Both the position numbers and the translations under genes were made by a program. A DNA stretch of 64,000 nt, taken from NCBI RefSeq assembly GCF_001874625.1, contig NZ_CP017671.1:2232001-2296000 (forward strand), in the 5' to 3' direction. Each line of letters starts with the position of its first letter. The first letter of the stretch is position 1. The stretch is from Providencia rettgeri. GTDB taxonomy: Bacteria > Pseudomonadota > Gammaproteobacteria > Enterobacterales > Enterobacteriaceae. The notes beneath the pieces were generated by a model, which saw only the letters and a program-made list of their open reading frames with translations, searched no databases and had not been told where the DNA came from. Positions 39,236-48,413 of this stretch are shown here, in pieces.

Positions 39236-40210
39236 ATGAATAAAGACCAAGACACTGATAGTAAAAAAGGGTATGTGCCAACCTTTCATCGTTCCTATCT
39301 ACTACCTAAATATTGGGGAGTTTGGATGGGCGCAGCTGTATTAGCAGGCTTAGCTTACATCCCTGTTAAAGTTCGGGACCCATTACTAGCAAAGGCAGGG
39401 AAATGGGTAGGACGGGTAGCTAAAAGTGCGCGTCGTCGCGCTAAAATCAATCTACTTTATTGTTTCCCACAATTAACGGAATCACAAAGAGAACAATTGG
39501 TTGACCGCATGTTTGAAACTGCGCCGCAGTCTTTTGTTATGTTAGCTGAATTATGTCTTCGCGGAGCAAATAAAACACTCGCAAGAACACATTGGCATAA
39601 TGAAGAAATCATTGAACGCTTAAAACAACAACAAAGTAATGTGATTTTTATGGTGCCTCATGGTTGGGCAGTTGATGTCCCAGCTATGTTATTAGCGGCA
39701 AGAGGTCAGACTATGGCCGCTATGTTTCATCACCAGAAAAACCCTGTAGCGGATTATTTATGGAATAAAGCCCGCTATCATTTTGGTGGGCGTTTACACT
39801 CAAGGGAGGCGGGTATCAAACCGTTTATCGCCTCTGTCAGGCAAGGATACTGGGGGTTTTATCTTCCAGACCAAGACCATGGTGAAGAGCACAGTGAGTT
39901 TGTCGATTTTTTTGGTACTTATAAAGCGACGTTACCTGCAATTGGTCGGTTGATGAAAGTGTGCAAAGCAAAAGTTGTTCCGCTATTTCCTGTATATGAC
40001 CATAAAACACATCAATTACATATTTATATTCGTGAACCGATGGATGATATTGATGGTAAGGATGATGAATATATAGCACGAAGAATGAATGAGGAATTGG
40101 AATACCTTGTTTCACCGAACCCTGAGCAATATACGTGGATATTGAAATTACTAAAAACCCGCAAAGAAGGGGAAATTGAGCCTTATCAGCGTAAAGATTT
40201 ATATCGCTAA
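39236..40210 (+). CDS. lpxM: Lipid A myristoyltransferase LpxM (MsbB)
   Basis: This 324-residue inner-membrane acyltransferase completes hexa-acylated lipid A. It matches E. coli LpxM (323): RSYLLPKYWGVWMGAAVLAGLAYIPVKVRDPLLAKAGKWVGR, with the catalytic H-x4-D motif at H142-D147 (PHGWAVDVP) and the YLPDQDHGEEHSEFVDFFG block. Its place between mepM and pykA is the same as in E. coli. Confidence 0.97.
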   Translation: MNKDQDTDSKKGYVPTFHRSYLLPKYWGVWMGAAVLAGLAYIPVKVRDPLLAKAGKWVGRVAKSARRRAKINLLYCFPQLTESQREQLVDRMFETAPQSFVMLAELCLRGANKTLARTHWHNEEIIERLKQQQSNVIFMVPHGWAVDVPAMLLAARGQTMAAMFHHQKNPVADYLWNKARYHFGGRLHSREAGIKPFIASVRQGYWGFYLPDQDHGEEHSEFVDFFGTYKATLPAIGRLMKVCKAKVVPLFPVYDHKTHQLHIYIREPMDDIDGKDDEYIARRMNEELEYLVSPNPEQYTWILKLLKTRKEGEIEPYQRKDLYR

Positions 40211-40242
40211 CTATCGGATACTATACGTTAACAATGAAATGA

Positions 40243-40266
40243 GCCCCCGCCTGAATAGGCGAGGGC
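40243..40266 (-). terminator. Terminator between lpxM and pykA
   Basis: A 9-bp stem (GCCCCCGCC / GGCGAGGGC, 6-nt loop) pairs fully only in minus-strand RNA, where the odd position is a G-U pair. It fits pykA best; a short T-rich tail follows. Confidence 0.7.
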
Positions 40267-40272
40267 AAAAGG

Positions 40273-41715
40273 TTATTCGACTTCTAAAATACGGCAAGTA
40301 TTGGTACTACCGATAGTCCCCATCAAGTCACCTTGAGTAACTAGGACAATATCACCACTCATTAAATAGCCGTTGTCGCGTAGGCGAGTTACCGCTTCAT
40401 TGGCGGCAGCAATTCCATCAGTATGGGTGCTACAGAAAACTGGAGTAACGCCACGGTATAGTGAACACTGGTTGAGTGTTTTCTCATGGCGTGACATTGC
40501 AAAAATAGGCAAGCCAGAACTAATACGTGACATCATACGAGCGGTACGGCCTGATTCTGTCATCGCAATAATGGCTTTAACCCCTTTAAGGTGGTTAGCT
40601 GCGTACATTGTTGACATCGCAATAGCTTCTTCTGGGCTATTAAATTCTGCATCTAAACGGTGTTTAGAGACATTCAAGCCAGGCATTTTTTCTGCGCCAA
40701 AACACACTTGCGCCATCGCAGCAACAGTTTCTGCTGGGTATTGACCTGCTGCCGTTTCAGCTGAAAGCATAACCGCATCTGTACCATCAAGCACCGCGTT
40801 TGCTACGTCCATAACTTCTGCACGAGTTGGCATTGGGTTGGTGATCATCGATTCCATCATTTGTGTCGCGGTGATCACGACGCGGTTTAATTGACGTGAG
40901 CGGCGGATCAATTTTTTCTGAACCGCGACCAGTTCAGGATCGCCAATTTCAACACCGAGGTCACCACGAGCAACCATAACGACATCAGATGCAAGGATCA
41001 CTTCATCCATGACTTCATCATTAGCAACGGCTTCGGCACGTTCAACTTTCGCTACGATTTGGCATTCACAGCCTGCATCTCGTGCTAAACGACGTGCATA
41101 ATCTAAGTCTTCACCTGAACGAGGGAAAGAAATAGCTAAATAGTCTACGTTAATTTTTGCTGCGGTTTTAATATCTTCTTTGTCTTTATCAGTTAATGCT
41201 TCAGCAGAAAGGCCACCGCCTAATTTATTAATGCCTTTATTATTTGAGAGCTGACCACCAACCGTAACTTCAGTGAATACTTGCAGGCCTTGGACTTCAC
41301 GTACTTTTAATTGAACACGTCCATCATCAAGGAGCAGGATATCGCCAGGTACTACATCAGCAGGCAAACCTTTATAGTCAATACCTACTTTTTGCTGATC
41401 GCCTTCCCCTTTACCTAGGTTAGCGTCAAGAATAAATTTGTCCCCAACATTTAAGAAAACTTTGCCATCTTTAAAGGTAGAAACGCGAATTTTTGGACCT
41501 TGTAAATCACCGAGGATCGCAACATGACGACCTAAACGAGCGGCAATTTCACGTACTTTATTAGCACGTATTTGATGGTCTTCTGGAGTTCCGTGGGAGA
41601 AGTTAAGGCGAACAACGTTGGCACCAGCGTTAATAATTTTTTCAAGGTTATTATCACGATCAGTAGCTGGACCAAGAGTTGTAACAATTTTAGTTCTTCT
41701 AAGCCGTCTAGACAT
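40273..41715 (-). CDS. pykA: Pyruvate kinase II
   Basis: This 480-residue enzyme makes pyruvate and ATP from phosphoenolpyruvate. It matches E. coli PykA in length and in blocks: [37 protein letters not shown], the metal/substrate region [21 protein letters not shown] and [11 protein letters not shown]. It is activated by AMP-type effectors in E. coli, not by fructose bisphosphate. It follows hexR on the same strand after 199 nt. Confidence 0.97.
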   Translation of the reverse strand: MSRRLRRTKIVTTLGPATDRDNNLEKIINAGANVVRLNFSHGTPEDHQIRANKVREIAARLGRHVAILGDLQGPKIRVSTFKDGKVFLNVGDKFILDANLGKGEGDQQKVGIDYKGLPADVVPGDILLLDDGRVQLKVREVQGLQVFTEVTVGGQLSNNKGINKLGGGLSAEALTDKDKEDIKTAAKINVDYLAISFPRSGEDLDYARRLARDAGCECQIVAKVERAEAVANDEVMDEVILASDVVMVARGDLGVEIGDPELVAVQKKLIRRSRQLNRVVITATQMMESMITNPMPTRAEVMDVANAVLDGTDAVMLSAETAAGQYPAETVAAMAQVCFGAEKMPGLNVSKHRLDAEFNSPEEAIAMSTMYAANHLKGVKAIIAMTESGRTARMMSRISSGLPIFAMSRHEKTLNQCSLYRGVTPVFCSTHTDGIAAANEAVTRLRDNGYLMSGDIVLVTQGDLMGTIGSTNTCRILEVE

Positions 41716-41914
41716 GTATTACTCCGTTGACCTGTATGGTGTTGATAAAAGAGTGAAACCATTTCACTCCATTTCGAAACCTGTTTACTGCAAATAGGGA
41801 TGCTGACACGAGCACAGCTATTATATACTGCGAATATTTTTATGCTATCAGGTCTGCAAAACTATTAAAGTCTGATAAGCAAAGAAAATCATTCACACTG
41901 CCAATTTATTGTAT

Positions 41915-42760
41915 TCAGGCATTATCAAACCGCGAATCACGTAATGCTTCTTTGACGCGCTTCAAGTTATCTCTAAATTTTTCACCTCTTCTTAACGTAA
42001 AGCCAGTGGTTAACACATCAATAACAGCGAGCTGTGCCATTCTGGAAACCATTGGCATGTACATATCTGTATCTTCTGGGACATCGATAATAATGGCAAG
42101 GGAGGCGGCTTGTGCTAAAGGGGTATTTTCTGAGGTGATAGCAATTACGGTGGCATCATTTTCACGGGCTAAATAAGCCATATCAACGAGTGCTTTGGTT
42201 CTTCCTGTATGGGAAATTAACACGATGACATCTCCTTCAATACTATTGATGCAGCTCATGCGTTGCATAACAATATCATCAAAGTACATGACAGGAATAT
42301 TAAAGCGGAAAAATTTATTCATCGCATCATGAGCGACAGCCGCAGAAGCACCAAAACCAAAAAAGCTTATTTTTCGTGCTTGCGTTAATAAATCGACTGC
42401 TCGATTGATGGCACTGATATCTAAGGTATGTTTTACGTTATCAAGGCCTGCCATAGCTGATTCAAAAATTTTGTGTGTATAAGTGTTTACGGTATCCGTT
42501 TCTTCCACATGGCGGTTTATATAGGGGGTGCCATTCGCTAAATTTTGTGCGAGCCGTAATTTAAAATCAGGGAACCCTTTAGTGTCCATTTTTCGGCAAA
42601 AACGATTCACTGTTGGTTCGCTAACGTCTGCTAATTGTGCTAAGGCTGCGATACTAAGATGAATAGCGTTTTGCGGCATGCCTAGAATGACTTCAGCCAC
42701 TTTTTTTTCTGATTTACTTAAAAAATCGAGACTCATTTTCATTTGTTCTAAAATATTCAT
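41915..42760 (-). CDS. hexR: HexR, RpiR-family transcription regulator
   Basis: This 281-residue regulator has an N-terminal RpiR helix-turn-helix (SIAALAQLADVSEPTVNRFCRKMDTKGFPDFKLRLAQ) and a C-terminal SIS sugar-phosphate domain (KISFFGFGASAAVAHDAMNKFFRF, VIVLISHTGRTKALVDMA). In gamma-proteobacteria HexR binds KDPG and controls zwf, edd-eda and other central carbon genes. It diverges from zwf, as in E. coli. Confidence 0.96.
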   Translation of the reverse strand: MNILEQMKMSLDFLSKSEKKVAEVILGMPQNAIHLSIAALAQLADVSEPTVNRFCRKMDTKGFPDFKLRLAQNLANGTPYINRHVEETDTVNTYTHKIFESAMAGLDNVKHTLDISAINRAVDLLTQARKISFFGFGASAAVAHDAMNKFFRFNIPVMYFDDIVMQRMSCINSIEGDVIVLISHTGRTKALVDMAYLARENDATVIAITSENTPLAQAASLAIIIDVPEDTDMYMPMVSRMAQLAVIDVLTTGFTLRRGEKFRDNLKRVKEALRDSRFDNA

Positions 42761-43177
42761 ATAGCAAAAGCGCCTATTTCATCGAAAGGAGAAATTTTTG
42801 AGCCATCACGTTATCCTAGTGTTGATTTTAAGTTTCTTATTCATGAGGCTGTTATGGTGTGTGAAAATATACTATGTATGATGTGTAAACTATCTGAATG
42901 CAGAGGCTAAATGGTAGCTTTTTTGTGAAACTTTGACCCGTATCTAATTTTCAGATTAGTAAACATCCTACAGATTTGGTTATTTTGTTTCACGGGCTGG
43001 CTCCATTCAGTTTTGATGCGCACTTTTCGTACAATAAAGAATATTCCCGTTATAACATGAGATTAGGACAAAATTATGTTGTTTTTTTCAGCATAAAAAC
43101 TGTGATCGGCATCATGAACATTTACTGGACACTTGCAACAGGGTACATTAGCGGAATTAGGGCTAATTTTAACAAAA

Positions 43178-43192
43178 TTACAATAAGGCCTA
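43178..43192 (+). promoter_or_regulatory. Candidate HexR operator upstream of zwf
   Basis: TTTAACAAAATTACA matches 12 of 15 positions of the HexR palindrome TGTAATTAAATTACA, with one perfect half-site, 43 nt before the zwf ATG. The rest of the 474-nt hexR-zwf gap (42761-43234) holds no gene I can support. Confidence 0.55.
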
Positions 43193-43234
43193 TCCTAGTT
43201 AGGTCTTAGATTCCGCAAATTGAGGAGAACCAAT

Positions 43235-44710
43235 ATGGCGGTACATAATGCTGCTCAAGCTTGTGACTTAATTATCTTTGGCACCAAGGGTGACCTTGCA
43301 CGTCGCAAACTGCTGCCGTCGCTTTATCAATTAGAAAAGGCAGGCTACATTCACCCAGACACGCGTATCATAGGTGTTGGCCGTGCAGAGTGGAGCCAAG
43401 ATGATTATGTTAACTTCGTCGAAGAAGCGTTACATAAGTTCTTAAAAGAGGAACTCGATTCAGCATTGTGGGAAAAGCTCAGCGCACGCTTAGATTTCTG
43501 TAACTTGGACGTTAATGAAACAGAAAGTTTTGTTCGTCTCGCTGAAATGTTAAAACAAGATTCCCAACCAGCTATCCATTATTTCGCTATGCCGCCAAGC
43601 ACATTTGGGGCTATGTGCCAAGGACTGGGTCATGCAAAATTAAATAAAAAACCTAATCGTGTCGTAATGGAGAAACCATTAGGAACGAATTTAGCATCCT
43701 CACAAGAAATTAATAATGAAGTAGCGAAGTATTTCGATGAAAGCCAAGTTTATCGTATTGACCACTACCTTGGTAAAGAAACGGTTTTAAACTTATTAGC
43801 TCTGCGTTTTGCTAACTCGTTATTTATTAATAACTGGGATAATCGCACTATTGACCATGTGCAAATTACCGTAGCAGAAGAGGTTGGTATTGAAGGTCGC
43901 TGGGGTTACTTTGACCAAGCAGGGCAAATGCGTGATATGGTACAGAACCACTTGTTGCAAATTTTAACGATGATAGCAATGTCACCCCCAGCAGATTTAA
44001 CGACCGACCGTATTCGTGATGAAAAAGTGAAAGTATTACGTTCACTGCGCCGAATCGACCACAGCAATGTGCGTGAAAAAGCAGTTCGTGGGCAATACAC
44101 TGCAGGTTTTGTGCAAGGCAAAAAAGTCCCTGGTTATTTAGAAGAAGATGGGGCGAATAAACAAAGCATGACTGAGTCATTTGTTGCCCTGCGCGTAGAT
44201 ATTGATGATTGGCGTTGGGCTGGCGTTCCTTTCTACTTACGTACCGGTAAACGTTTACCTGCAAAATGTTCTGAGGTGGTTGTTTACTTTAAAAAACCGG
44301 CATTGAATATTTTCTCTGAAAGCTACCAAGACCTGCCGCAAAATAAATTAACCATTCGTCTACAGCCAGATGAAGGGATTGATATTGAAATTATGAATAA
44401 GGCACCGGGTCTTGATCATAAACATCGGTTACAAACTACAAAACTGGATTTAAGCTTTTCAGAAACTTTCAATCAAACACACTTAGCCGATGCCTACGAA
44501 CGCTTACTACTCGAAGCGATGAGAGGGATCCAAGCATTGTTTGTACGACGTGATGAAGTAGAAGAAGCGTGGAAGTTTGTTGATTCCATTATTGATGCAT
44601 GGGCAATGGATAATGACGCACCAAAACCATACCAAGCAGGTACATGGGGGCCGATTGCTTCTGTTGCCATGATTGCTCGCGATGGGCGTTCTTGGAATGA
44701 ATTTGAGTAA
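43235..44710 (+). CDS. zwf: Glucose-6-phosphate 1-dehydrogenase
   Basis: This 491-residue enzyme is the NADP+-linked first step of the pentose phosphate and Entner-Doudoroff routes, with the same length as E. coli Zwf. The nucleotide motif is FGTKGDLARRKLLPSLYQL. The catalytic block is RIDHYLGKETVLNLLALRFAN, and the substrate-binding EKPLGTN is present. ATG 43235 has GAGGAG 7 nt upstream; an in-frame TTG at 43220 is not needed. A strong terminator follows. Confidence 0.98.
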   Translation: MAVHNAAQACDLIIFGTKGDLARRKLLPSLYQLEKAGYIHPDTRIIGVGRAEWSQDDYVNFVEEALHKFLKEELDSALWEKLSARLDFCNLDVNETESFVRLAEMLKQDSQPAIHYFAMPPSTFGAMCQGLGHAKLNKKPNRVVMEKPLGTNLASSQEINNEVAKYFDESQVYRIDHYLGKETVLNLLALRFANSLFINNWDNRTIDHVQITVAEEVGIEGRWGYFDQAGQMRDMVQNHLLQILTMIAMSPPADLTTDRIRDEKVKVLRSLRRIDHSNVREKAVRGQYTAGFVQGKKVPGYLEEDGANKQSMTESFVALRVDIDDWRWAGVPFYLRTGKRLPAKCSEVVVYFKKPALNIFSESYQDLPQNKLTIRLQPDEGIDIEIMNKAPGLDHKHRLQTTKLDLSFSETFNQTHLADAYERLLLEAMRGIQALFVRRDEVEEAWKFVDSIIDAWAMDNDAPKPYQAGTWGPIASVAMIARDGRSWNEFE

Positions 44711-44741
44711 CAGCTGATGTTATTTAGTTAACTCATCCCGC

Positions 44742-44769
44742 AAAAGCCAAACAATTGTTTGGCTTTTTT
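44742..44769. terminator. Bidirectional terminator between zwf and pdxK
   Basis: A 26-bp perfect palindrome (half-site AAAAGCCAAACAA) ends in a T-tract on the plus strand and an A-tract on the other. It lies between two convergent genes. Confidence 0.92.
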
Positions 44770-44791
44770 GTCGTGAGGGGGAGATAAACAC

Positions 44792-45640
44792 TTAGAGAAT
44801 TAACTCACTGCGGCCCGTGGCAACCATATGAATAATGCCTTGTTCGATACGTAAACAGGCCATTTTGGCTGCGTCAGGTACTGAAAGCCCCGCAAGAAGT
44901 TGGGCGGTTAACTCTGCACCAAATAAGTCACCAGTCCCTTTGGGGGTCACGGGGTAACGTTTGTGACGGATCACCGCAACTTCATGTTGTGTCACGCAAA
45001 CTACCTCGATATTGTCTTCATCAGGCTGAAATGCGCTGGTGATAATCACCCATTGAGTATTACCTTTTAGTAGCGTGCGTGCTGCGTTAACAGCGTCATC
45101 TAAATTATTGACCTGTTTACCACTCAATGTCATTAATTCGAATTTATTTGGAATGATACCCGTTGCTAAAGGGATGACCTTATCACGGTAAACTTCGGCG
45201 ATTTCTGGCGGAATATAAAAGCCGCTATCTTCATCCCCCATAACTGGGTCAACAATAACTGGCAATGTTGGGTGTTGCTCCCGAATGCGTATTAGCCAGT
45301 TAGCTAAGTCTTGTGCTTTCTCAGGGGAACCTAAGTAACCTGTAAGGATAGCTCTTACTGAGTCTAAACTACCTCGCTCTATAAAGCCGTTTAAGTAGCC
45401 ACGAAACCATTCACCAGGCAATTCACCACCATAGCAAGTAGAATAATGTGGGGTATTGCTGAGTACCACAGTGGGAACGGCAGCAACACGCAGGCCTTGC
45501 TTGGTGAGTGCAGGTACCGCAATACTATTACCGACGCTACCATAAATAACTTGAGATTGGATTGATACAACATCATAGGGTAGTGGAGTCGCATCGGCGG
45601 CATTTTGAAAACTATTGGAGGTAAGGCTGAAGGTGTTCAT
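44792..45640 (-). CDS. pdxK: Pyridoxine/pyridoxal/pyridoxamine kinase
   Basis: This 282-residue ribokinase-fold enzyme phosphorylates B6 vitamers with ATP. VVSIQSQVIYGSVGNSIAVPAL, VVLSNTPHYSTCYGG, IVDPVMGDEDSG and the catalytic GTGDLFGAELTAQLL (Asp in GTGD) match E. coli PdxK (283). The N-terminal extension before VVSIQSQ fits PdxK better than PdxY. Confidence 0.93.
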   Translation of the reverse strand: MNTFSLTSNSFQNAADATPLPYDVVSIQSQVIYGSVGNSIAVPALTKQGLRVAAVPTVVLSNTPHYSTCYGGELPGEWFRGYLNGFIERGSLDSVRAILTGYLGSPEKAQDLANWLIRIREQHPTLPVIVDPVMGDEDSGFYIPPEIAEVYRDKVIPLATGIIPNKFELMTLSGKQVNNLDDAVNAARTLLKGNTQWVIITSAFQPDEDNIEVVCVTQHEVAVIRHKRYPVTPKGTGDLFGAELTAQLLAGLSVPDAAKMACLRIEQGIIHMVATGRSELIL

Positions 45641-45908
45641 GACTCTCTCTTAGGTATATTTCAATCATATAGCTACTATAAGAAGCTTGTTCAACTGGCT
45701 TGTCAATGTTAAAGATCAAATAGCATATTAGTGCTGCCTGTAAAGTGAAAAAAAGGGTAAAAATCTATTTTTTTATTAAAAAATATTTGTGTAAAACGTA
45801 TTATCTTCGACTTTTTATTCGTTTTTAGAATGCCAAAGTTACGTTTATCGTGTTTATCGATGCATAATTATGCGATTTTTTATTCAAACTAAAAGGTGTT
45901 TATATTCA

Positions 45909-45937
45909 TTGACTTAATAAAAATGACATGCTAAAAA
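45909..45937 (+). promoter_or_regulatory. Candidate promoter of the mdtJI leader transcript
   Basis: TTGACT (45909-45914), a 17-bp spacer and TAAAAA (45932-45937) preceded by an extended TGC make a plausible sigma-70 promoter. Transcription would start near 45944 and leave a leader of about 330 nt before mdtJ. Confidence 0.6.
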
Positions 45938-45959
45938 TAAGCAGTAATTAACTATCAAC

Positions 45960-46154
45960 ATGAGGGTTCGGAGTAAATTGGGTAGATGTCTACCTGATGA
46001 AAAGAATGAGATATCATGCTTAGCTCAACTAGCGGCAAGATCAGTAAGTCCCAAAAAAGAACGACACATCGGCTTTTCCTTTCAGCTATCCTTTCCAGTG
46101 AACACTACTGGTGTGGTGCATTATAGCGTCTCTCTCGATTATTCATTCTGCTGA
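45960..46154 (+). CDS. 64-codon upstream ORF in the mdtJI leader (putative leader peptide)
   Basis: An ATG-initiated 64-codon frame lies between the predicted promoter and mdtJ, ending 120 nt before mdtJ. It is rich in basic residues at the N-terminus (MRVRSKLGRCLPDEKNE) and in the middle (SPKKERHIGFSF). It has no clear ribosome site, which weakens the case. As I recall, E. coli mdtJI is preceded by a short translated ORF (mdtU) needed for spermidine-dependent expression, so a leader peptide in this place is plausible. Within it, a short hairpin GGTAGA-TG-TCTACC (45981-45994) may matter for regulation. The 634-nt gap 45641-46274 holds nothing else I can identify. Confidence 0.4.
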   Translation: MRVRSKLGRCLPDEKNEISCLAQLAARSVSPKKERHIGFSFQLSFPVNTTGVVHYSVSLDYSFC

Positions 46155-46274
46155 ATAAACTCAGCAACACGTTGTTATTTATTTGAATTTTCAACAACTG
46201 CGTATGGGTATTTTGACCCCTTGGTCTGTATAAAAAATAGTCTATTACGCGGTTGCATATAGAGAGATATTATA

Positions 46275-46703
46275 ATGATTTATTGGATATTTTTAGTATT
46301 AGCTATCATAACCGAGGTTATCGGTACCTTATCAATGAAACATGCCAGTGTCAGTGGCGATTTCACCGGTATGGTGGTGATGTATGTCATGATAGCAACA
46401 TCATATATTTTATTGGCCGTTGCAGTAAAAAAAGTGGCTTTAGGTGTGGCATACGCACTGTGGGAAGGTATCGGGATTTTATTTATTACGACATTTAGCG
46501 TAATGTGGTTTGGAGAAACGTTATCACCCATGAAAATCGGTGGGTTAGTATTACTGATCACCGGTATTGGCTTGATTAAATCAGGGACCAAAAAAGCCAC
46601 GGTTCGCCAATCTGCACAAAAGGTAAAACAAGTAACGCAAAATGCGGTCAATGCAGCCAAAACTAATGCTCTAGTTGGACGCGAAGCTAAGTCGGAGGCA
46701 TAA
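46275..46703 (+). CDS. mdtJ: Spermidine exporter subunit MdtJ (SMR family)
   Basis: This 142-residue small multidrug-resistance protein has four transmembrane helices and the conserved membrane Glu in the first helix ([17 protein letters not shown]). [22 protein letters not shown] matches E. coli MdtJ (121). The C-terminus is longer by about 20 residues and helical/basic ([25 protein letters not shown]). It works with MdtI as a heterodimer to export spermidine. The mdtI ATG begins 2 nt after its stop codon. Confidence 0.93.
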   Translation: MIYWIFLVLAIITEVIGTLSMKHASVSGDFTGMVVMYVMIATSYILLAVAVKKVALGVAYALWEGIGILFITTFSVMWFGETLSPMKIGGLVLLITGIGLIKSGTKKATVRQSAQKVKQVTQNAVNAAKTNALVGREAKSEA

Positions 46704-46704
46704 G

Positions 46705-47037
46705 ATGGCCAGTCATTTTGAATGGTGGCATGCAGCCTTTTTGATCCTAGCGGTAGTACTCGAAATTATCGCCAATATTTTACTAAAGATGTCGAATGGT
46801 TTTAAACGATATTGGTTAGGTATTTTATCGTTGGTGGCGGTATTAGGGGCTTTTAGTTCCTTAGCCCAAGCAGTAAAAGGCATTGAATTATCAATTGCTT
46901 ATGCTCTATGGGGCGCGTTTGGTATTATTGCCACAGTAGCTGCAGGCTGGATACTCTTCAACCAGCGGCTAAATTATAAAGGTTGGGGTGGGATAGTGCT
47001 GCTATTGCTAGGAATGGTGCTGATTAAAATGTCTTAA
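46705..47037 (+). CDS. mdtI: Spermidine exporter subunit MdtI (SMR family)
   Basis: This 110-residue four-helix SMR protein is the partner of MdtJ. It matches E. coli MdtI (109): [31 protein letters not shown] and [39 protein letters not shown] 46705 has CGGAGG 7 nt upstream, inside the mdtJ 3' end. Confidence 0.95.
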   Translation: MASHFEWWHAAFLILAVVLEIIANILLKMSNGFKRYWLGILSLVAVLGAFSSLAQAVKGIELSIAYALWGAFGIIATVAAGWILFNQRLNYKGWGGIVLLLLGMVLIKMS

Positions 47038-47064
47038 CCTATTTGGTATATTGAAAAGTAATAT

Positions 47065-47100
47065 AAGCCCAAGTCGGACTGAGGAGTTCGGCTTGGGCTT
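47065..47100. terminator. Bidirectional terminator between mdtI and the gluconate dehydrogenase operon
   Basis: A 16-bp stem (AAGCCCAAG / CTTGGGCTT outer part, inner part with G-U pairs, GAGG loop) lies between the convergent mdtI and cytochrome c genes. Confidence 0.82.
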
Positions 47101-47135
47101 ATTGTTATCTATCAATACGTTAAAAGTATATTCTT

Positions 47136-48401
47136 TTAATTTTTGCCTTTTGTCGTAGTTGCATCTCGCACTGATTTGACATCACTAACCGTCACTTTCT
47201 CTGCATTATTCCCCCAACTACTACGGATGAACGTCAATAAATTAGCCATTTGTAGGTCATCTAAACGCCACGCAAAATCAGGCATAGTTAACCCGGTTGG
47301 CGCATCTTGAGTCACAGGAACTTGGCTGCCATTTAATACTATCCTTATCAAAGAGTCGGGTTTTTCACTTAAGACTACTGGGCTGCCTGCAAGGGATGGG
47401 AAGGTTTTAGTATAACCCTGACCATCAATACGATGGCATGCAGAACAGTTGTCCATATACTCTTGAGCACCAGGTTGGCTCATATCTCCAGCAACTAACG
47501 AAGTGGTTGTGTTGTTAGTTGTTGAAGACGCTGAGTGTTTACTCGTTGATGTTAATGATTTTAAATACACGGCTATTGACGTTAGGTCTTCATCTGACAA
47601 ATATTGTGTACTATTTTTAATCACATCAGACATTGAGCCAAATGCGGCATTTTTATCATTATGGCCAGTTTTTAAAAATTGAATGATATCTTGCTTAGAC
47701 CAATTACCTAATCCACTTATCGCATTTTCAGTTAAGTCAGGTGCATACCAGTTATCGATTAGTGCCCCTGTTAAATAAGTCTGATCAGATTGGTCTAGTG
47801 CTTTTTCTGCGAATCCAATCCCCCTAGAGGTATGGCAGGCCCCACAATGCGCTAACCCTTGAACTAAATAAGCACCTCGGTTCCATTGTTCGCTTTTTGA
47901 ATTGTCTGCTTGATAAATACTGTTGTCTAAGTAGATTTCATTCCAGACAGCCAGCGGCCAGCGCATACTGATTAGCCAAGGGATATCACTTTCTAAGTTG
48001 GCTTGCTTTACGGGTTTAACTTGCGTCATGAAATAATCATAAATCATGCGCATATCTTGGTCAGTCACTTTTGCATATGAAGTATAAGGCATCGCGGGGT
48101 AGAGGTTACGGCCGTCTTTGGCAACCCCCTCACGTACTGCCTTAACGAAGTCATCATAACTATAATTACCGATACCAAACGTTTTATCTGGTGTGATATT
48201 TGAAGAATAAACGGCCCCAATTGGGGTGATCATCTTTAATCCTCCCGCGAAAGGAGCTCCGTCTTTAGCGGTATGACAAGAAATACAATCTCCAGCTGCG
48301 ACCAACTGTTGACCATTAGTGAAATTATTGTCTGCTTTGGCTGCAATGCTACAAAGGCCAATAATCAATAATAGAGAGTTTATTTTTAGCTTACCCATCA
48401 T
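47136..48401 (-). CDS. Triheme cytochrome c subunit of gluconate 2-dehydrogenase-type complex
   Basis: This 421-residue precursor has a Sec signal peptide (about 1-23) and three heme c sites: C39-ISC-H43, CGACH near 190 and CSACH near 325. This is the standard membrane-associated cytochrome subunit that takes electrons from a GMC flavoprotein and passes them to ubiquinone. It is the third gene of a three-gene operon, starting 12 nt after the flavoprotein stop. Fructose, sorbitol and 2-ketogluconate dehydrogenases use the same layout, so the substrate rests on the partner subunits. A three-subunit complex of this type is not part of the E. coli K-12 core, so it is accessory here. Confidence 0.9.
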   Translation of the reverse strand: MMGKLKINSLLLIIGLCSIAAKADNNFTNGQQLVAAGDCISCHTAKDGAPFAGGLKMITPIGAVYSSNITPDKTFGIGNYSYDDFVKAVREGVAKDGRNLYPAMPYTSYAKVTDQDMRMIYDYFMTQVKPVKQANLESDIPWLISMRWPLAVWNEIYLDNSIYQADNSKSEQWNRGAYLVQGLAHCGACHTSRGIGFAEKALDQSDQTYLTGALIDNWYAPDLTENAISGLGNWSKQDIIQFLKTGHNDKNAAFGSMSDVIKNSTQYLSDEDLTSIAVYLKSLTSTSKHSASSTTNNTTTSLVAGDMSQPGAQEYMDNCSACHRIDGQGYTKTFPSLAGSPVVLSEKPDSLIRIVLNGSQVPVTQDAPTGLTMPDFAWRLDDLQMANLLTFIRSSWGNNAEKVTVSDVKSVRDATTTKGKN

Positions 48402-48413
48402 ATTCCCCTTTAT

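Noticed and set aside
40274-41713. Antisense ORFs in pykA and other housekeeping genes as overlapping genes
   Set aside because: They follow from codon bias of the real genes, have no ribosome sites and no recognisable domains.
42976-43209. 77-codon plus-strand frame upstream of zwf
   Set aside because: No ribosome site or recognisable domain, and it covers the probable zwf promoter and HexR site; composition is that of non-coding DNA.
45945-46274. mini-ykkC/guanidine or other known riboswitch upstream of mdtJ
   Set aside because: I could not find the paired hairpins with ACGR loops or another riboswitch core; the genes are MdtJI-type, not guanidine exporters.
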